From HXMU1420-13 sp965601825 (GTDB taxonomy: Bacteria > Bacteroidota > Rhodothermia > Balneolales > Balneolaceae), in assembly GCA_965601825.1 (NCBI GenBank), contig OZ271839.1, forward strand, positions 248,001-312,000: a DNA stretch of 64,000 bases, given 5' to 3'. The position numbers were made by a program, and so were the translations under genes. The notes beneath the pieces are model-generated. The model ran no database searches. It was given only the letters and a program-made list of their open reading frames with translations, and was not told the origin of the DNA. Positions 1 to 8,686 of the stretch are shown here, one piece after another. Positions within the stretch are counted from its first letter, which is position 1; each line of letters begins with the position of its first letter.

Positions 1-1
1 A

Positions 2-448
2 AATATCTTCAACAAAACAACTGTCACTGTTACTTATGGTCGTCCGGGCCTAAAAGGACGTGACCTTTCAAGTCTTGCTCCTGCTGGCGAAGTTTGGAGA
101 ACCGGAGCTAACGAAGCTTCTACTATTACTTTTTCTACGGATGTGAATTTCGGTGGCGAAGATGTTCCTGCGGGAACATACACGTTGTTCACAATTCCTG
201 GCGACAACTGGATGTTTATTCTAAGTAATCAACTTACTCGTGGAAATGGCGACGATCGTCCGGCATGGGGTTCTTATGGTTATGACGAATCAATGGATCA
301 GGTTCGAGTAGCTGCTGCAGTAACAGTTACAGATGCACCTGCGATGGAGCGTTTCGCTATCTATTTTGATACACTAACTGATAACAAAGCTCATTTGAAC
401 TTACACTGGGGAACAACCCTTACAGCTATCCCTATCACGATCGATTAA
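2..448 (+). CDS. DUF2911 family protein, 3' part only
   Basis: The reading frame is open from the first bases of the window, so the 5' end lies outside. The visible part reads TVTYGRPGLKGRDLSSLAP, then GEVWRTGANEAS and PAGTYTLFTIPG. These match the conserved core of the DUF2911 family: a GR segment, an invariant WRTGANE, and a GTY-LF-IPG strand. Family members are exported, mostly-beta proteins of unknown function that are common in Bacteroidota. A GTG at 143 is in frame but lies inside the conserved domain and is not the real start. An intrinsic terminator follows directly. Family assignment is by motif; function is unknown. Confidence 0.85.
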   Translation, partial: NIFNKTTVTVTYGRPGLKGRDLSSLAPAGEVWRTGANEASTITFSTDVNFGGEDVPAGTYTLFTIPGDNWMFILSNQLTRGNGDDRPAWGSYGYDESMDQVRVAAAVTVTDAPAMERFAIYFDTLTDNKAHLNLHWGTTLTAIPITID

Positions 449-468
449 CCATCGATTTTAGATTATTT

Positions 469-493
469 AAGGGCGACTCGATCGCCCTTTTTT
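469..493 (+). terminator. Rho-independent terminator after the DUF2911 gene
   Basis: GGGCGA (471-476) and TCGCCC (482-487) form a perfect 6-bp stem around a CTCGA loop, followed by six T residues. It sits 21 bases past the stop codon. Confidence 0.85.
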
Positions 494-643
494 GTTTATA
501 CAAAAAGACCTGACATCCAGTAGTTACTTTCCCGATTATAGTGGTCATCTATGTTATCGATTCGGATATCAGGCCTCAGTCGAATCTATTACTTTGCCCT
601 ATCTCATTAAAAAAAATGTGATAGACTGCCAAATAATGGGATT

Positions 644-674
644 AAAAAAAGCCCACTTCCTTTCGAAAGTGAGC
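644..674 (-). terminator. Terminator of the susC-susD operon
   Basis: Read on the minus strand, GCTCACTTTC (674-665) pairs over ten positions, including two G-U pairs, with GGAAGTGGGC (660-651). The loop is short and a run of seven T follows (650-644). It lies 20 bases after the SusD stop. The 170 bases between this and the previous terminator show no credible gene. Confidence 0.85.
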
Positions 675-693
675 TTCGTTTTGGGTATGGTGA

Positions 694-2256
694 TTACGAA
701 TCAGGATTGATCGCATCATCTACCGGGTTAAACGTGAATTCATGAATTGGCGGTGACCAATATTCGAGATAGTTATAGTTAATGGTTGCTCCTTTATCGA
801 TCGTAAGGATATTACCATTTGCATCTTTTGGTCTGACCCATGCATTTGGACGTCCTCCACCATCAGCTTCACTTCGCACCCATCCCATTCTACGGCTATC
901 ATAAAATGAAAGGGCTCCACGAGTACCGGCAAGTGCTACTCTGCGTTCTCTTCGAATGGTTTCCCAGGTGATTGTACCAGCTGTTTCTGCTGCTAAACCT
1001 GCACCTTGCATGGTTCTGGATGCGTTCACACCGGCAGCTGCAGCAGGAAGGTTCCCTAGCTCAAAGTTTGCTTCAGCATTCATAAGTGCGTTTTCTTCAG
1101 CACTGATGAGATACAATGTCATATCACCGATAGTTGCTTCACCGTAGTAAGGTGGATCAATCAGATATGGACTGATAAATTGCCAGCCACGAGCACCAGT
1201 ATATTGAAATGCTGTATCGGCAGTTGTAGTTGCAGCCGGATCGGCTACCACTGAGAAACTTGTTAGTCGATTATCTCCAGGGTAGAATTCCTGAATCAAA
1301 CGATCACTAACAAATGCCCAGCCTAACCAATAACGATAAGTTGGAGATACAGATGCAAGATAAGTGGCATTATCTGCGACTAGTGAAAGAGCATTTGAAT
1401 TATCAGCTAATCCTTGTGCCGTTAAATCTGCTATTTCCTGCCATTCTGCTGGAGTAATATCTGTGCGATACTTATTCACCAGTATATTTCTAGCTTTCAT
1501 AGTTCTGGCCATTTGGGCTAAACTAGTAGATGTCATACTTCCAAACTGAGTTGGCACAACACTTGATATTTCATCAAATCCGGCGGCATTTTGAATGACT
1601 AAATCGAATAAACGATTTGATTCATTAATAACCTCTGTTCTATCGACATAGTTATTATTAGTTACACCGTATGTGTCAATAATTAAGCCTTCCTCATACA
1701 TCGAGCCGACTCTCGCCATAGCAAAACCTTTCCAGAAATAGGCCCATGCGGCATATCCTTGTTGTTTTGCAGCAGCATCACCAGTAAAAGTTACATTACC
1801 GCCGTCTAGAATCTGAAGCATTAAATTGGCTTCGTTATTAATTCGATACATTTGCCTCCACTCATACAAAAATGGTGGATCAGCTTCTTCTCTAGAATTT
1901 AATAAAACTGTTTCCTCGGGCTGAGTAAGTCCTCGGTTAGTGTCTATTGGACGATGAACTGTACCATCTGTAAAAGTGATACTTGTTGGATGATTCATGG
2001 TTCGCCAATTGAAGTTACTCCATGGCACAACAAAAGCATCACCCATACTTTCGTGATAAAACCAAACGATCCATTCGAACCATCCGGCTCCCATGGCATT
2101 GTAAATACCGGTTGCTTGACGGGCCAAGCCTTCTTCAGTTTCCAATACAGCAGGTGTAGGCTCATTTGGATTCTCTACTTGCAGCGCGTTATCACATCCA
2201 AAAGAAATGATTAAGACTGCAGACAAAATCAATAAATACTTGTTTGATGTCTTCAT
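694..2256 (-). CDS. SusD/RagB-family outer-membrane lipoprotein
   Basis: A 520-residue surface lipoprotein that acts as the substrate-binding lid of a SusC-type TonB-dependent channel. The N-terminus is a lipoprotein signal (KYLLILSAVLIISFGC, lipobox Cys at about residue 21). Typical SusD features follow: a helical N-terminal half with TPR-like segments (YAAWAYFWKGFAMARVGS) and a C-terminal RRERRVALAGTRGALSFYDSRRMG segment, the usual 'RR-E-R--L---G-R--DLRR' signature. It starts 22 bases after susC, so the two are cotranscribed. No glycoside hydrolase or sulfatase lies beside the pair, so the substrate cannot be inferred; peptides, small oligosaccharides or other oligomers are all possible. 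Confidence 0.92.
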   Translation of the reverse strand: MKTSNKYLLILSAVLIISFGCDNALQVENPNEPTPAVLETEEGLARQATGIYNAMGAGWFEWIVWFYHESMGDAFVVPWSNFNWRTMNHPTSITFTDGTVHRPIDTNRGLTQPEETVLLNSREEADPPFLYEWRQMYRINNEANLMLQILDGGNVTFTGDAAAKQQGYAAWAYFWKGFAMARVGSMYEEGLIIDTYGVTNNNYVDRTEVINESNRLFDLVIQNAAGFDEISSVVPTQFGSMTSTSLAQMARTMKARNILVNKYRTDITPAEWQEIADLTAQGLADNSNALSLVADNATYLASVSPTYRYWLGWAFVSDRLIQEFYPGDNRLTSFSVVADPAATTTADTAFQYTGARGWQFISPYLIDPPYYGEATIGDMTLYLISAEENALMNAEANFELGNLPAAAAGVNASRTMQGAGLAAETAGTITWETIRRERRVALAGTRGALSFYDSRRMGWVRSEADGGGRPNAWVRPKDANGNILTIDKGATINYNYLEYWSPPIHEFTFNPVDDAINPDS

Positions 2257-2278
2257 GAGAATAGTTTTTAAATTTCAA

Positions 2279-5200
2279 TTAAAAAGTTACCCGTACACCA
2301 AAGTTGTACGAACGGAAATTTGGATAGCTGAAGTAATCATAGCCACGAATCGAAGCAATTTGACCACCTTCAGAAACTTCAGGATCGAACCCTTTGTAAT
2401 CTGTGAATGTGAGTAGATTACGACCACCAAATGAGATGATGAAGTTTTTTACAAGATTTGCATCACCGCGATTGATTAGACTTGCAAGATCATAACTTAC
2501 TGTGAGTTCACGTAGCTTCAGATAGGTGCCATCTTCAACAAAACTCTCATTCTTCTGATTTGCTTTGTATTGAGACCAGTAATAATTCGCAAAGGCACCC
2601 TCATCTCCATTACTTAAAGTAATAGACTCAGTAACATCAGCGTGTGTGAATTCCTGATACATACGTTGCCTTGTCGCATTGTAAATATCACCACCTTGAA
2701 CCCAATCCCATTGAAATGCGAAACGGAGGTTCTTAATAGCGAAATCATTTCGGAATCCCAAAATGAAATCAGGCGTAGGATCACCAATGATTTCTTGTTC
2801 ATTTCTATACTGAACTGCTCTGCTTACATTACTGACTACCTGACCATTTACGATCGAGTAATCTCCAACGTCTGCTTCATCGATATATCTGTTTCCATCT
2901 GCGTCTACTTCATCAAAACTCTGTAGAGCTCTAAATCCGAAGTGTGCACCAAAGATATCTCCTTCGTTGAAGTAGAATAATTGGCCAGACTCAACATCGA
3001 TGGTAATAGCTTCGCCATTGCTGATGTCGCGTACAAAGGTTTCTTGCTGACCAAATGTTAAAGTCGAAGTCCAGTTGAAGTTTCTTGAGTAATGCACAAG
3101 TGCATCTAATTCAAAATCCAAACCAGTGGCATCTAATTTAAAAGCATTGGTAAGAACGCTGGTTGCACCCGTTGATGGTGCAATCTCAACACCTCGAATT
3201 ACAAAGTCATTGACTCTATCAAAGTAAGTGACGCCAACTTTTACACTTTGGAACCAGTCTTTACCTAGATTCAATACAATATCACCACCGATTTCAAACT
3301 CTTTTGATACTTCAACACCAAGTTGTGGATTACTTAGTTGTGTTTGCGAATTCAATGTTCCGCTTGTACCAAGTAGCCCTTGGGTTAGCGTTATAATTCT
3401 GTCAAAAGCGTTCGGTTGCGTTCCTGCCTCACCATAAGCAACTCGGAATTTTAAATCAGAAACTGTGTTTTCAATGGCGTCTAGTACACTTAAGTCTGAA
3501 AAGCGGAAGAAGAAATCACCGCGAGGAAAAAACTCAGTAGTTTCACCCTGGTTAAATGCAGAAGATTTATCGTATCTACCACCAACTGAGAATCCTAACA
3601 GATCGCCGTATTCGAACTTCTGATTTATAAGATATCCATAGGTAATGAATTCACTTCTAAATTCATCAACAGATGGTGTGGCAACTGCATCTAGAGTTTC
3701 AAGCGGTAGAGTTGGTAAATCGCTACCGTCAGCTGTTAATCGTTGATATAGATTTTTTCTCCAGTCAAAGCTTATTTGTGTTTGAGTAATGATTGGAAGA
3801 TCAATATTGAAATCACGCTGGAAATCTAATCTAATAAACGCATTCGCAATCGAGTTAAATCGAGAAGATGAAATGTTATCATTCTCAATATAACCGGTTT
3901 TTGATAATACAGGACTGTTTACCGGTTGAATAGCTTCAGAATTAATCTGTAGTTCATTGTATCTACTTCTAAAATGATCAATCCCGAAACGGTAGTCTAA
4001 CTCTAACTGTGCAAACGGCTGATAATTCATATTAAAATTATTGATCAGTCGTACAGTTTCGAGATCTTTTGTATTGATCTGTTTCAAGAACAACGGGTTA
4101 GTACTTACTTCGCCGTCTTCCATTGCAGCAAGGAAGTACCCATCGTCATCAGTAAGAGTTAAATCCTGATAGACAGGAGTAGTCAATGCAGTGTTTAAAC
4201 CCGATTCAATATTATTCCCACTTTCTGTGTTATTCCTATTCCTTGAGTTTATTAAATCAATCTTGGCATCGATTTTAAGATCATCGCTAAGGTTAACACC
4301 ATAACGTAAACCAAAATTATTTCGCCAGTAATCAACGGCATCTTCAACACCAGTTTGATTTACAGCACCTGCATTTAACAAATAGTTAGATTTTGCATCA
4401 CCACCGGAAACATTTATACCATATTGCTGATAACGACCGGTTTGCATGATTTGATCAAGGTTATCAAATGTTGGGATAACCTGACCAGCAACCTGGAATT
4501 GCTGATTTACGAGTGCCCCGGGATCTAAACGCTGTGTTTCCTGAGTCCAAAAATAGTTATCCGGATCATACACTACACCTGTCATATTCCCGTTTCCATC
4601 AACTGCATATGCGTGCCTGTCGGCAAATTCGATTCCACCTCGAAGGTATTCATCGAAGCGCTGAGTAGTTGTGAAAGTAACTTCCGTTCTTCCTGGTGTT
4701 CCTCTTTTTGTAAATAACTGAATCACACCATTGGCACCTTGTGCACCGTACAATGTTGCTGCGGCTGCTCCTTTTATAACTTCAACTCTATCAATGGTAC
4801 TCCAGTCAATATCTGCCAGACGACTTGAACCTTGGTTATTATCTGTTGCAGTTTGTCCTGAGGATATTTCTATTCCATCGAGAAGTATAATTGGATTGGT
4901 ACTACCAAATGTGTTGATCCCTCTCAAAATAATGGAAGAACCTGCACCCGGCTGCCCTTGATTTATAATCTGAGCCCCGGCAATCTTTCCTGTAAGTGCT
5001 GCATCAATATTGCTAACCGGTATGTATTCCAATTTTTCGGAACCTACCGATTCTACATTAATTGCTAGTTTCCTGGTCGATGTTTCGGAGCCAACACCGG
5101 TCACAACCAGTTCTTCAAGACCTAATAGATCATTTTTGATGTTAAAATTTTGTTGGATTGCACTGTTTCCAACGACAATCGTTTCGGTGTATTCTGCATA

Positions 5201-5440
5201 CCCAATAAATGTTACCCTAAAAGTATAGGTGCCGGCAGGTATACCAATAATGGTATATTCGCCATCAGCATTTGTAGCTGCACCTCTTTCGAGTTCAACT
5301 ATAAAAATATTGGCACCAGGCAACAACTCCCCGGTATCTGTATCTTGAACTGTTCCTGATACTGACCCGGTTTGAGCGAAGACAGAACTGCTTACTATTG
5401 TGATAACCGCTAGGGTTAAGAAATGTAGCTTTTTCTTCAT
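2279..5440 (-). CDS. SusC/RagA-family TonB-linked outer-membrane channel
   Basis: About 1053 residues. Order of parts: signal peptide ending SSSVFAQ, a carboxypeptidase-regulatory-like beta domain (GSVSGTVQDTDTGELLPGANI, about residues 25-105), the SusC junction motif LEELVVTGVG, a plug domain (IDRVEVIKGAAAATLYGAQGANGVIQLFTKRG), and a long 22-strand-type barrel ending in an aromatic residue (FGVRVTF). It imports oligomers across the outer membrane with SusD, using TonB energy. ATG at 5440 is chosen because AGAGG (5450-5446) lies five bases upstream; a GTG two codons earlier overlaps that site. A CTCGC/GCGAG hairpin lies in the leader at 5471-5485. The upstream two-component system probably controls it (inference). 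Confidence 0.93.
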   Translation of the reverse strand: MKKKLHFLTLAVITIVSSSVFAQTGSVSGTVQDTDTGELLPGANIFIVELERGAATNADGEYTIIGIPAGTYTFRVTFIGYAEYTETIVVGNSAIQQNFNIKNDLLGLEELVVTGVGSETSTRKLAINVESVGSEKLEYIPVSNIDAALTGKIAGAQIINQGQPGAGSSIILRGINTFGSTNPIILLDGIEISSGQTATDNNQGSSRLADIDWSTIDRVEVIKGAAAATLYGAQGANGVIQLFTKRGTPGRTEVTFTTTQRFDEYLRGGIEFADRHAYAVDGNGNMTGVVYDPDNYFWTQETQRLDPGALVNQQFQVAGQVIPTFDNLDQIMQTGRYQQYGINVSGGDAKSNYLLNAGAVNQTGVEDAVDYWRNNFGLRYGVNLSDDLKIDAKIDLINSRNRNNTESGNNIESGLNTALTTPVYQDLTLTDDDGYFLAAMEDGEVSTNPLFLKQINTKDLETVRLINNFNMNYQPFAQLELDYRFGIDHFRSRYNELQINSEAIQPVNSPVLSKTGYIENDNISSSRFNSIANAFIRLDFQRDFNIDLPIITQTQISFDWRKNLYQRLTADGSDLPTLPLETLDAVATPSVDEFRSEFITYGYLINQKFEYGDLLGFSVGGRYDKSSAFNQGETTEFFPRGDFFFRFSDLSVLDAIENTVSDLKFRVAYGEAGTQPNAFDRIITLTQGLLGTSGTLNSQTQLSNPQLGVEVSKEFEIGGDIVLNLGKDWFQSVKVGVTYFDRVNDFVIRGVEIAPSTGATSVLTNAFKLDATGLDFELDALVHYSRNFNWTSTLTFGQQETFVRDISNGEAITIDVESGQLFYFNEGDIFGAHFGFRALQSFDEVDADGNRYIDEADVGDYSIVNGQVVSNVSRAVQYRNEQEIIGDPTPDFILGFRNDFAIKNLRFAFQWDWVQGGDIYNATRQRMYQEFTHADVTESITLSNGDEGAFANYYWSQYKANQKNESFVEDGTYLKLRELTVSYDLASLINRGDANLVKNFIISFGGRNLLTFTDYKGFDPEVSEGGQIASIRGYDYFSYPNFRSYNFGVRVTF

Positions 5441-5470
5441 ATTCACCTCTGATAAATGTTATTGTTTTAC

Positions 5471-5485
5471 CTCGCTTGTAGCGAG
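5471..5485 (-). other. Small stem-loop in the susC leader
   Basis: CTCGC, a five-base loop, and GCGAG form a perfect 5-bp stem 31 bases before the susC ATG. No T-run follows, so it is not a terminator. It may stabilise the leader RNA; its role is unknown. Confidence 0.4.
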
Positions 5486-5549
5486 ATATCACACAACTTA
5501 GAGGCGATACTAAGTAACTGAAAAGAAATGTGTTAAAGCGTGACTTTCA

Positions 5550-5579
5550 GGGATGAGTTGCTGCTTTTTAGTGACAAAA
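5550..5579 (-). promoter_or_regulatory. Candidate LytTR-regulator binding repeats before susC
   Basis: On the plus strand GGGATGAGT (5550-5558) and GTGACAAAA (5571-5579) are spaced exactly 21 bp apart. They resemble the repeat G(G/T)GA(C/T)GAAA found in phased copies upstream of the kinase operon at 8542-8633. LytTR regulators typically bind pairs of about 9-bp direct repeats separated by about 12 bp. Assignment to the regulator encoded at 5583-6332 is an inference from spacing and similarity. Confidence 0.4.
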
Positions 5580-5582
5580 TTG

Positions 5583-6332
5583 TTAAAAACTGTTAAGCAG
5601 CTCTTTGTAATTCCTACTCATTTTCAATTTTTCTTCATTACACATTACAACAAGATAATCGCCATAGGAAGCTTCTTCTATTCTTTCAACATAATCCAAA
5701 TTTACTATGGTTGAGCGATGTATCTGATAAAATTTATACTGATCTAACTTCCGCTTTACCGATGCCAGAGTACTCCTCAGCAAATACTTTTTCTTATCTG
5801 TTATTATGTTGATATAGTTTCCAGCTGCCTCGATCCATAAAACATCATTAGTTTTAACGATGTAGATACTCCCACCACTCTTTAGGACAAACCGATCAAT
5901 CGACTCTTCAAAACTATTTTTAGTTTTAAGAATCTGTTCAATCTTACGCTGAACTGCTTCAGCATTATAGTTCATGATTAATAGATCTGCCTTGGTGATT
6001 GCCATTTCAAGCCGCTCTTTATCGAAAGGTTTATGAATGTAATCAACAGCATTTACTTCAAAAGCCTTCACGGCGTATTCACTGTACGCAGTCACAAAAA
6101 TTATAATAGGTGGTGTTTCTGTCTCAATATTACTTAGAACATCAAACCCATTCACTTCAGGCATTTCTATATCTAGAAAAACTAAATCTGGTTTCAGTTT
6201 ATTTATCTCTTCTATGGCTTCAATACCGTTTTTACAACTTGCAACCACCTCAATCTTTGCCTGTTCTTTAAGCATGTAATTCAAACGATTCAAAGCATGT
6301 TCTTCATCATCTACAAGAATTGTTCTAATCAT
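5583..6332 (-). CDS. LytTR-family response regulator
   Basis: A 249-residue two-component response regulator. The receiver domain (about 1-120) has the acidic pair DDEE at 8-11, the phospho-acceptor Asp54 in VFLDIEMP, the TAYSEYA segment and Lys in YIHKPFD. The C-terminal LytTR DNA-binding domain (about 145-249) shows IEAAGNYINI, LLRSTLASV and FYQIHRSTIVNLDYV. Its start overlaps the histidine kinase stop by 4 bases (ATGA), so the two are translationally coupled. It lies directly upstream of susC in the same orientation. All key residues are present. Confidence 0.95.
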   Translation of the reverse strand: MIRTILVDDEEHALNRLNYMLKEQAKIEVVASCKNGIEAIEEINKLKPDLVFLDIEMPEVNGFDVLSNIETETPPIIIFVTAYSEYAVKAFEVNAVDYIHKPFDKERLEMAITKADLLIMNYNAEAVQRKIEQILKTKNSFEESIDRFVLKSGGSIYIVKTNDVLWIEAAGNYINIITDKKKYLLRSTLASVKRKLDQYKFYQIHRSTIVNLDYVERIEEASYGDYLVVMCNEEKLKMSRNYKELLNSF

Positions 6333-7420
6333 AACAGATATTTTTTGGGAATCTTTACAGATGATTGAAATCCGCCTTCTTGCCGAAATCCAATTTTAAG
6401 TAGTGCGTCTGGACCGTAAAATAGTTTCAAACGTTCATCAATGTTCTTTAATCCAACTCCCCAGGAAAGATGTGTGTTCTGCTTTTTCTGAGAAGTACCC
6501 GAATCAAGTATTTCAAGCAGCAGATGTTCATTATCTAAAATGGAGCGGATTTTAATTGTACAGGTCGTTAGCATTTTTCCAACTGCATGCTTGATAGAAT
6601 TCTCAACTAATGGCTGTACCAGGTAGCATGGGATTTTAATCTGTTCAGTTTCCGGAGCAATCTCTAATTGTACCTCCAAACGATCTTTAAATCGTGCTTT
6701 TTCTATCTCAAGGTATTTATTTAGGAATTCAATCTCCTCGTTGATTGTGCATGCATTCGGCTGATTTTGATCGAATGTACTTTTGATTAAATCCTCCAGT
6801 TTATCAAGTGTATCAATCGCTTTTTTATGATCTGTATGGATTAAAAAATCAACCATATTTAGCGTATTGAAAAGAAAATGAGGTTTAAGCTGCGCTTTTA
6901 GTGTTGAAAGTGTGGCTTTGGATAATTTTTCTTCAAGTTGATTCGCCTTGTCAGTCAACTCTATTTGATCCTTGAAATAGACTTGTAATCCGGATAGCAC
7001 AACAATACCCCAGTATGACAAGAATGCTAATGACCCAGTAACCATAAACTGACGACTCAAAGAGGTAATGATGTAATCCCACGATTCACTGAATAGAAAG
7101 TAGCCATCGATAGCCATCCTTAGAAATTGTGCTATTAGTATGAATAAGACTACATATATCAGTCCGATAATTATATGAATTACAACATTCTTCCAATCTT
7201 CAAAAAGTGGATTCTTTAATGAAATCCAAAAAACAAAAGGCATCAAAGAGATGGGTATTATAAAATTGAGACTACTGTATAGAAGTACCGTTATTACAGA
7301 TCTTGACCCTGCTGATTCAATGAAATACATATCCGTTGCGAACAAAACACCAAAGTAACCCGATGCTACAATGAGTAAGAATACACGCGATCCTTTTATA
7401 TATAGAAGTTCTTTAAGCAT
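6329..7420 (-). CDS. LytS/YehU-type sensor histidine kinase
   Basis: A 363-residue membrane kinase. Four or so hydrophobic segments occupy residues 10-145, then a coiled linker, then the His_kinase (PF06580-type) domain. The phospho-acceptor is His181 in LKPHFLFNTL. The ATP-binding part has the N-box QPLVENSIKHA (Asn274), LLLEILDSGTS and WGVGLKNIDERL. It should phosphorylate the LytTR regulator encoded immediately downstream. It overlaps the upstream kinase-like gene by 8 bases, so the three genes form one operon. The signal sensed is not evident, since there is no large extracytoplasmic domain. Confidence 0.93.
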   Translation of the reverse strand: MLKELLYIKGSRVFLLIVASGYFGVLFATDMYFIESAGSRSVITVLLYSSLNFIIPISLMPFVFWISLKNPLFEDWKNVVIHIIIGLIYVVLFILIAQFLRMAIDGYFLFSESWDYIITSLSRQFMVTGSLAFLSYWGIVVLSGLQVYFKDQIELTDKANQLEEKLSKATLSTLKAQLKPHFLFNTLNMVDFLIHTDHKKAIDTLDKLEDLIKSTFDQNQPNACTINEEIEFLNKYLEIEKARFKDRLEVQLEIAPETEQIKIPCYLVQPLVENSIKHAVGKMLTTCTIKIRSILDNEHLLLEILDSGTSQKKQNTHLSWGVGLKNIDERLKLFYGPDALLKIGFRQEGGFQSSVKIPKKYLL

Positions 7421-8528
7421 AGTCTACATTACTTTCAATTCTTGTGTAAACTGCCATTAATAATTTCAGGGAATTATTTTGAACAATTGGAGATACCTGG
7501 AACATGTTTTTTGTTAAATCAGAAAGCTGGCTGTTCATGTTTATTAATAAGTATTCCTGATCAAAGTATTCTTGTAGTTCATCTGTAGTTGTAAGCGACC
7601 TAAAGGTTAAAGCTACATTCGTTTGTGTATTGTCGATTTTGATTGCTTCATACTCAATCATATCCACCTGTTCCATATAGGAACTGTATTTACCAAAGAA
7701 GAGCTCTTCAAATAATGGAATGAATAAAATCATGGATGGAACTCGTTTTTGTTTTCCAACACCATGAAGTTCTGATTTTGTTTGAATAATTCTTTGTAAT
7801 CGCAGATTCACCATGTTGATATACATCTGAAAAAACTGGATATCGTCAGATATTCGAATTCGATCAGACTCTAAATTATCAACTAATTTTCTAAGCAGAC
7901 CTGCCATTAAAATGACCATTTGCGATGCTAATTCCGGCCTATCTTCAGCATTCATTTTGATATAACTGAGATTCGGATAAATGATCTCAGGATTCATTTT
8001 TAGCTCAATTTCTTTGAGTTTTGCCTTCTGTAATTCTTTCTGTAAAAATGTGCTTTTATTTGCCGCTCTTCGATTTTCTCTTAACCTCACCATTCCGCTT
8101 ACTAGCCCAATTATGATGATATACAGGAAGAATCTCATTACTAGAAATGCCATAAAATCATCAGTTATCTCACTAAGATTAAAATCACTTCCAAAAAACC
8201 GATGATTAATAAAACTTTGCCAAATTGCGTGGATTACAAAGAGTCCTGACGCGAAAAAAAGGTGAAATGAAACTACTGCAAAGCTGAGAGTAGAAAACAG
8301 TTTAGGAGCTACTTTACTGACCCAGATAATAATAAGCATAGCCAAAGCCACTGGAAGAAAGGCCAGCAACTCGACCCCAAGTATATAGCTGAACCTTAAA
8401 TCCAGTTCAGCGGAGGCTGAAATAACAAGTGACGTTAATACCGCATGATATAACGTAAATATAATTGCCGTAGCAATTAGTACTATGTATTCAGTAATTC
8501 TCCGCAAAAATCCGTCATTATGATCCAT
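7413..8528 (-). CDS. Degenerate LytS-like histidine kinase (probable pseudokinase)
   Basis: 371 residues, built like the following gene: four hydrophobic segments (about 12-145), a coiled linker (RRAANKSTFLQKELQKAKLKEIELK), then a kinase-like region. The phospho-acceptor motif PHFLFN is replaced by PEIIYPN, so Glu181 stands where His is expected. The N-box PLVENSIKHA is replaced by PLFEELFFGK, losing the Mg/ATP-binding Asn, and the later glycine-rich ATP motifs are missing. The frame is intact and tightly coupled to the active kinase, so it is unlikely to be a decaying gene. A regulatory partner, for example a heterodimer subunit or a sensor module for the active kinase, is the likeliest role (inference). 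Phased repeats lie just upstream. Confidence 0.8.
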   Translation of the reverse strand: MDHNDGFLRRITEYIVLIATAIIFTLYHAVLTSLVISASAELDLRFSYILGVELLAFLPVALAMLIIIWVSKVAPKLFSTLSFAVVSFHLFFASGLFVIHAIWQSFINHRFFGSDFNLSEITDDFMAFLVMRFFLYIIIIGLVSGMVRLRENRRAANKSTFLQKELQKAKLKEIELKMNPEIIYPNLSYIKMNAEDRPELASQMVILMAGLLRKLVDNLESDRIRISDDIQFFQMYINMVNLRLQRIIQTKSELHGVGKQKRVPSMILFIPLFEELFFGKYSSYMEQVDMIEYEAIKIDNTQTNVALTFRSLTTTDELQEYFDQEYLLINMNSQLSDLTKNMFQVSPIVQNNSLKLLMAVYTRIESNVDYA

Positions 8529-8541
8529 AATATGTGCAACG

Positions 8542-8633
8542 GAGGTCGAAGGAACCTTAGTTTGTGATGAGCTGCAAAAAGATGGGACGAAACGCTTTAT
8601 ACTGTGACGAAACGAAATATAATTGGGATGAAA
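8542..8633 (-). promoter_or_regulatory. Phased 9-bp direct repeats upstream of the kinase operon
   Basis: On the plus strand, related 9-mers begin at 8542 (AGGTCGAAG, weakest), 8563 (GTGATGAGC), 8584 (GGGACGAAA), 8604 (GTGACGAAA) and 8625 (GGGATGAAA). The spacings are 21, 21, 20 and 21 bp, about two helical turns. This is the arrangement expected for LytTR-domain binding sites, and it occupies the only non-coding space before the three-gene signalling operon, suggesting autoregulation. The three at 8584, 8604 and 8625 are strong; the outer two are degenerate. Confidence 0.5.
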
Positions 8634-8634
8634 G

Positions 8635-8666
8635 TGTCGGGATATGAACTTCTCAATACCCCGACA
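8635..8666. terminator. Strong stem-loop after the TPP-regulated receptor gene
   Basis: TGTCGGGATAT pairs with ATACCCCGACA over 11 positions with one G-U wobble and a 10-base loop. It starts 21 bases after the receptor stop (minus strand). The following T content is poor on both strands, so it may be a weak terminator or an mRNA 3'-end stabiliser that separates the receptor gene from the kinase operon. Confidence 0.5.
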
Positions 8667-8686
8667 TAGTCATCATTTTAGAATTA

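Noticed and set aside
492..710. Open frame of 72 codons between two terminators
   Set aside because: No signal, domain or ribosome site, and it runs through the susD terminator stem; most likely chance.
4731..4961. Plus-strand open frame inside susC
   Set aside because: Antisense shadow of the SusC plug region; low-complexity product with no independent support.
694..5440. Polysaccharide utilisation locus
   Set aside because: SusC and SusD are present but no glycoside hydrolase, sulfatase or lyase adjoins them; the GH31 gene is nearly 29 kb away and separately transcribed.
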